Of a stretch of DNA of 64,000 nt, positions 61,747 to 64,000 are shown in pieces. The position numbers and the translations under genes were made by a program. Origin of the DNA: Streptomyces sp. MspMP-M5 (GTDB lineage Bacteria > Actinomycetota > Actinomycetes > Streptomycetales > Streptomycetaceae); the NCBI RefSeq assembly GCF_000373585.1, contig NZ_KB891907.1, forward strand, positions 62,001 to 126,000, given 5' to 3'. Within the stretch, counting starts at the first letter, position 1; every line of letters starts with the position of its first letter. The notes below the pieces were generated by a model. It worked only from the letters and a program-made list of their open reading frames with translations. It was not told where the DNA came from and did not search any database.

Positions 61747-61857
61747 ACTACGGGCGTAGTGCGACACTTCTCGCACCTGTCACACCTCTCGCGACCTCTG
61801 TTCACCATCATGCAACTACAGGTGTAGTCTCACTCGCGCCGCTACTACAGATGTAGT
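61747..61857. promoter_or_regulatory. Three ACTACR-N2-YGTAGT operators
   Basis: Perfect palindromes ACTACGGGCGTAGT (61747-61760), ACTACAGGTGTAGT (61815-61828) and ACTACAGATGTAGT (61844-61857) lie between the TetR and monooxygenase genes. Centre spacings are 68 and 29 bases. They are strong candidate sites for the adjacent TetR protein. Confidence 0.88.
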
Positions 61858-61864
61858 CATGCTG

Positions 61865-61903
61865 TCGGCACGTCGGCACGTCGGCACGTCGGCACGTCGG
61901 CAG
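61865..61903. repeat. 8-base tandem repeat in the monooxygenase leader
   Basis: TCGGCACG occurs four times in tandem (61865-61896) plus a partial fifth copy (TCGGCAG, 61897-61903), between the last operator and the start at 61973. It may be a slippage repeat. Confidence 0.9.
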
Positions 61904-61972
61904 ATCGATCTATCGGCATGTCAGCACCTGGACATGCGGCTCGGCGACTTCGGCACACAAGGAGGCTGCGAC

Positions 61973-63184
61973 ATGCGGGAACGCACCGCGATCGTGATCG
62001 GCGGCGGAATCGGCGGGCTCACCGCCGCGGTGGCCCTGGACCGGCGGGGCTGGCGGGTGACCGTACTGGAACGGGCCGCCGCCCTGGAGCCGGTCGGCGC
62101 GGGCATCGGGCTGGCCCCCAACGCACAGCGCGCGCTGGACACCGTCGGCGTCGGCGACGCGGTCCGCGCCATGGCCTCCCGGCAGCTGACGGGCGAGATC
62201 CGCCGGCCCGACGGGCGGCTGCTGGCCCGCACGGACAACGCGGCCGCCGTCCGGCGGTTCGGCGGCCCCGTCGTGGTCGTCCACCGTGCCGATCTGGTCG
62301 CCCTGCTCGCCGGCCGCCTGCCCGGCGCCGCGGTCCGCACCGGCGCCCCGGCCACCCTCATGGACGCCGGCGATCCACTGCGCGACGACCGGCCCGCCCG
62401 GGTCCGGACCGCCGGCCCGGACGGCGAACCGGCGGAGCTGACCGCCGACCTCGTCGTCGCCGCCGACGGCATCCACTCCGCCGTCCGCCGGGCGCTCTTC
62501 CCCGCCCACCCCGCGCCCCGTTACGCGGGCTTCACCACCTGGCGTTTCGTGGTGCCCGCCGTCGACGCCGCCGGGCTCGCCGATCCCGACACCGCGCACG
62601 AGACGTGGGGGCCGGGCGGCCTGTGGGGCACCTTGCCGCTGCACGACGGGCGGATCTACGCGTACGCCACCGCGGCCGTTCCGCCGGGCGGCGACCGGGA
62701 CGGCGGCGACCAACGGGCCGAGCTGCTACGGCGGTTCGGCGACTGGCACCGGCCTGTCCCGCAGCTGCTGGCCGCCGCCGACCCGGCCGCGGTCCTCCGT
62801 AACGACGTGTACGCCGCGGCCGCCCCGCCGCCCGCCTTCCACCGCGGCCGGGTCGCACTGCTCGGCGACGCGGTGCACCCCATGACGCCCAACCTCGGGC
62901 AGGGCGGCTGCCAGGCCGTCGAGGACGCCGTGGTCCTCGCCCACGAGGCCGCCCCGGACGCCGCCCTCGCTCCGGCGCTCGCCGCCTACACCCGGCAGCG
63001 GCTGCCCCGCACCATGGCCGTGGTCCGCCGGTCGGGGCGGATCGGCCGGCTCACCACCTGGCGGTCCCGGCCCGCCTGCGCGCTGCGCGGCGCCCTGCTC
63101 GCGGCCACCGCCCGCCTGGCGCCCGACCTCGCGCTGCGCGGCCTGGACGGCATCGCCGACTGGCGGCCGCCGACCGCCCCGTAA
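61973..63184 (+). CDS. FAD-dependent monooxygenase (PHBH-like)
   Basis: A 403-residue flavoprotein monooxygenase of the p-hydroxybenzoate-hydroxylase fold. GGGIGG (10-15) is the dinucleotide-binding motif, VVAADGIHSAVRR is the DG strand, and GDAVHPMTPNLGQGG is the FAD-pyrophosphate motif near residues 300-315. It probably hydroxylates an aromatic compound. ATG 61973 has AAGGAGG 7 bases upstream. It is divergent from a TetR gene with three operators, so induced by its substrate or a related ligand. Confidence 0.93.
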   Translation: MRERTAIVIGGGIGGLTAAVALDRRGWRVTVLERAAALEPVGAGIGLAPNAQRALDTVGVGDAVRAMASRQLTGEIRRPDGRLLARTDNAAAVRRFGGPVVVVHRADLVALLAGRLPGAAVRTGAPATLMDAGDPLRDDRPARVRTAGPDGEPAELTADLVVAADGIHSAVRRALFPAHPAPRYAGFTTWRFVVPAVDAAGLADPDTAHETWGPGGLWGTLPLHDGRIYAYATAAVPPGGDRDGGDQRAELLRRFGDWHRPVPQLLAAADPAAVLRNDVYAAAAPPPAFHRGRVALLGDAVHPMTPNLGQGGCQAVEDAVVLAHEAAPDAALAPALAAYTRQRLPRTMAVVRRSGRIGRLTTWRSRPACALRGALLAATARLAPDLALRGLDGIADWRPPTAP

Positions 63185-63254
63185 GCTGCGTGACCAGGTG
63201 CCCGGACGGGTGACGGGGCAGGGCGCCGGACCGCGGAACCAAGGGAGAAGTCGA

Positions 63255-64000
63255 GTGAAGGTCGGTTGCATCGGACTCGGGGACATCGCGCGCAAGGCGT
63301 ATCTCCCCGTACTGGGCGCACAGCCCGGGATCGAGCTGCATCTGCAGACCCGCAACCCGGCGGCGCTGCAACAGGCCGGGGACGCCTACCGGCTGACCGG
63401 GCGGCAGCTCCACGCCGACCTGGACGGGCTGCTCGCCGCCGCGCCGGACGCCGTCTTCGTCCATGCCGCGACCGTCGCCCACCCCGAGTTGGTGACCCGG
63501 TTGATCGAGGCCGGCGTGCCGACCTACGTGGACAAGCCGATCGCCTACGACATCGCCGACACCCGGCGGATCGTCGCCCTCGCCGAGGAGCGCGGGGTCG
63601 GCCTGGCCGTCGGCTTCAACCGCCGCTTCGCCCCCGGCTACGCGCAGTGCCTGGAGCACCCCCGCGACCTGATCCTGCTCCAGAAGAACCGCACCGGGTT
63701 GCCCGAGGACCCCCGCACGCTGGTCCTCGACGACTTCATCCACGTCGTCGACACCCTGCGCTTCCTCGTGCCCGGCGAGATCGAGCACGTCGACGTCCGG
63801 GCCCGGGTGCGGGACGGCCTGATGGACCATGTGGTGCTCCAGCTGTCCGGCGACGGGTTCACCGCCCTCGGCACCATGAACCGCCGCAGCGGCTCGGTCG
63901 AGGAACTCCTCGACGTCTCCGGCCAGGACGCCCGCCGCCAGGTCGTCAACCTCGCCGAGGTCGTCGACCACCAGGGGCAGCCGAGCATCCGCCGCCGCGG
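63255..64000 (+). CDS. Gfo/Idh/MocA-family oxidoreductase (partial)
   Basis: The 5' 248 codons of a Rossmann dehydrogenase acting on sugars or inositol-like substrates. GLGDIA (7-12) is the NAD(P) motif and DKPIAYD (about 93-99) is the family (E/D)KP motif. A helical C-terminal half begins before the window edge; the stop lies outside. GTG 63255 follows AAGGGAGAAG. It starts 70 bases after the monooxygenase gene; cotranscription is possible. Confidence 0.9.
   Translation, partial: MKVGCIGLGDIARKAYLPVLGAQPGIELHLQTRNPAALQQAGDAYRLTGRQLHADLDGLLAAAPDAVFVHAATVAHPELVTRLIEAGVPTYVDKPIAYDIADTRRIVALAEERGVGLAVGFNRRFAPGYAQCLEHPRDLILLQKNRTGLPEDPRTLVLDDFIHVVDTLRFLVPGEIEHVDVRARVRDGLMDHVVLQLSGDGFTALGTMNRRSGSVEELLDVSGQDARRQVVNLAEVVDHQGQPSIRRR

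Noticed and set aside
61865..61903. CRISPR-like array from the tandem repeats
   Set aside because: The unit is only 8 bases with no spacers; it is a simple tandem repeat.

Overview
The window looks like a Streptomyces chromosome. GC content is high, third codon positions are strongly G/C, GTG and TTG starts are common, and families are typical of the genus (TetR and MerR regulators, DUF5753 and DUF3037 proteins, a HipA-family kinase, T7SS-secreted-like proteins, IS5- and IS21-type insertion sequences). No tRNA, rRNA, CRISPR array, intact integrase or replication origin was seen.

Two kinds of DNA are present. From about 56.35 kb to the end the genes are intact, well spaced and core-like: a HipA-like kinase with DUF3037, two SDR oxidoreductases, uracil-DNA glycosylase, a TPR-like protein, a TetR regulator divergent from an FAD monooxygenase with three clear operators, and a Gfo/Idh/MocA oxidoreductase cut by the window end. 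The left part (about 2.2 to 56.2 kb) is an accessory region full of broken genes: at least five damaged IS-type transposase copies or fragments, two sets of phage portal debris, a broken TnsA-like endonuclease, and regulators or enzymes carrying frameshifts, nonsense codons or truncated ends. A 190-base segment spanning the promoter and first codons of the HipA-like gene occurs at 8.17 kb and again at 56.21 kb in the same orientation, bracketing most of this region.

Layout. 1-2 kb: an FAD amine oxidase-like enzyme translationally coupled to a cucumopine-synthase-like protein. 2.2-6 kb: IS remnants, a kinase remnant and an intact aldo/keto reductase. 6.2-7.5 kb: erythromycin esterase-like gene. 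8.5-11.7 kb: a CoiA-like nuclease, a broken DUF5753 regulator and an unknown Cys-rich protein. 12.7-18.5 kb: small enzymes, an imine-reductase-like gene divergent from a MerR regulator, a broken Old Yellow Enzyme gene and an orphan polyprenyl diphosphate synthase. 19.6-27.5 kb: signalling or defence-like genes, namely an NB-ARC/TPR ATPase with a small partner, an alpha/beta hydrolase, and a caspase-STAND protein fused in frame to a phage portal gene. 27.9-30.8 kb: a four-gene ESX/T7SS-type operon. 31.6-36 kb: a lipoprotein, a His/Trp-repeat secreted peptide, a TnsA pseudogene and a beta-propeller-like protein. 36.4-49.5 kb: hydrolases, small oxidoreductases and VOC proteins with TetR regulators whose operators can be read. 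49.5-51.6 kb: collapsed phage structural genes. 51.7-55.9 kb: membrane and secreted proteins, an acetyltransferase and an IS21 element.

The most interesting assemblies are the caspase/hydrolase and NB-ARC modules, the T7SS operon, the opine-type pair, the His-rich peptide and the long direct repeat bounding the degenerate region. Functions are inferred from sequence patterns alone; no database search was run.
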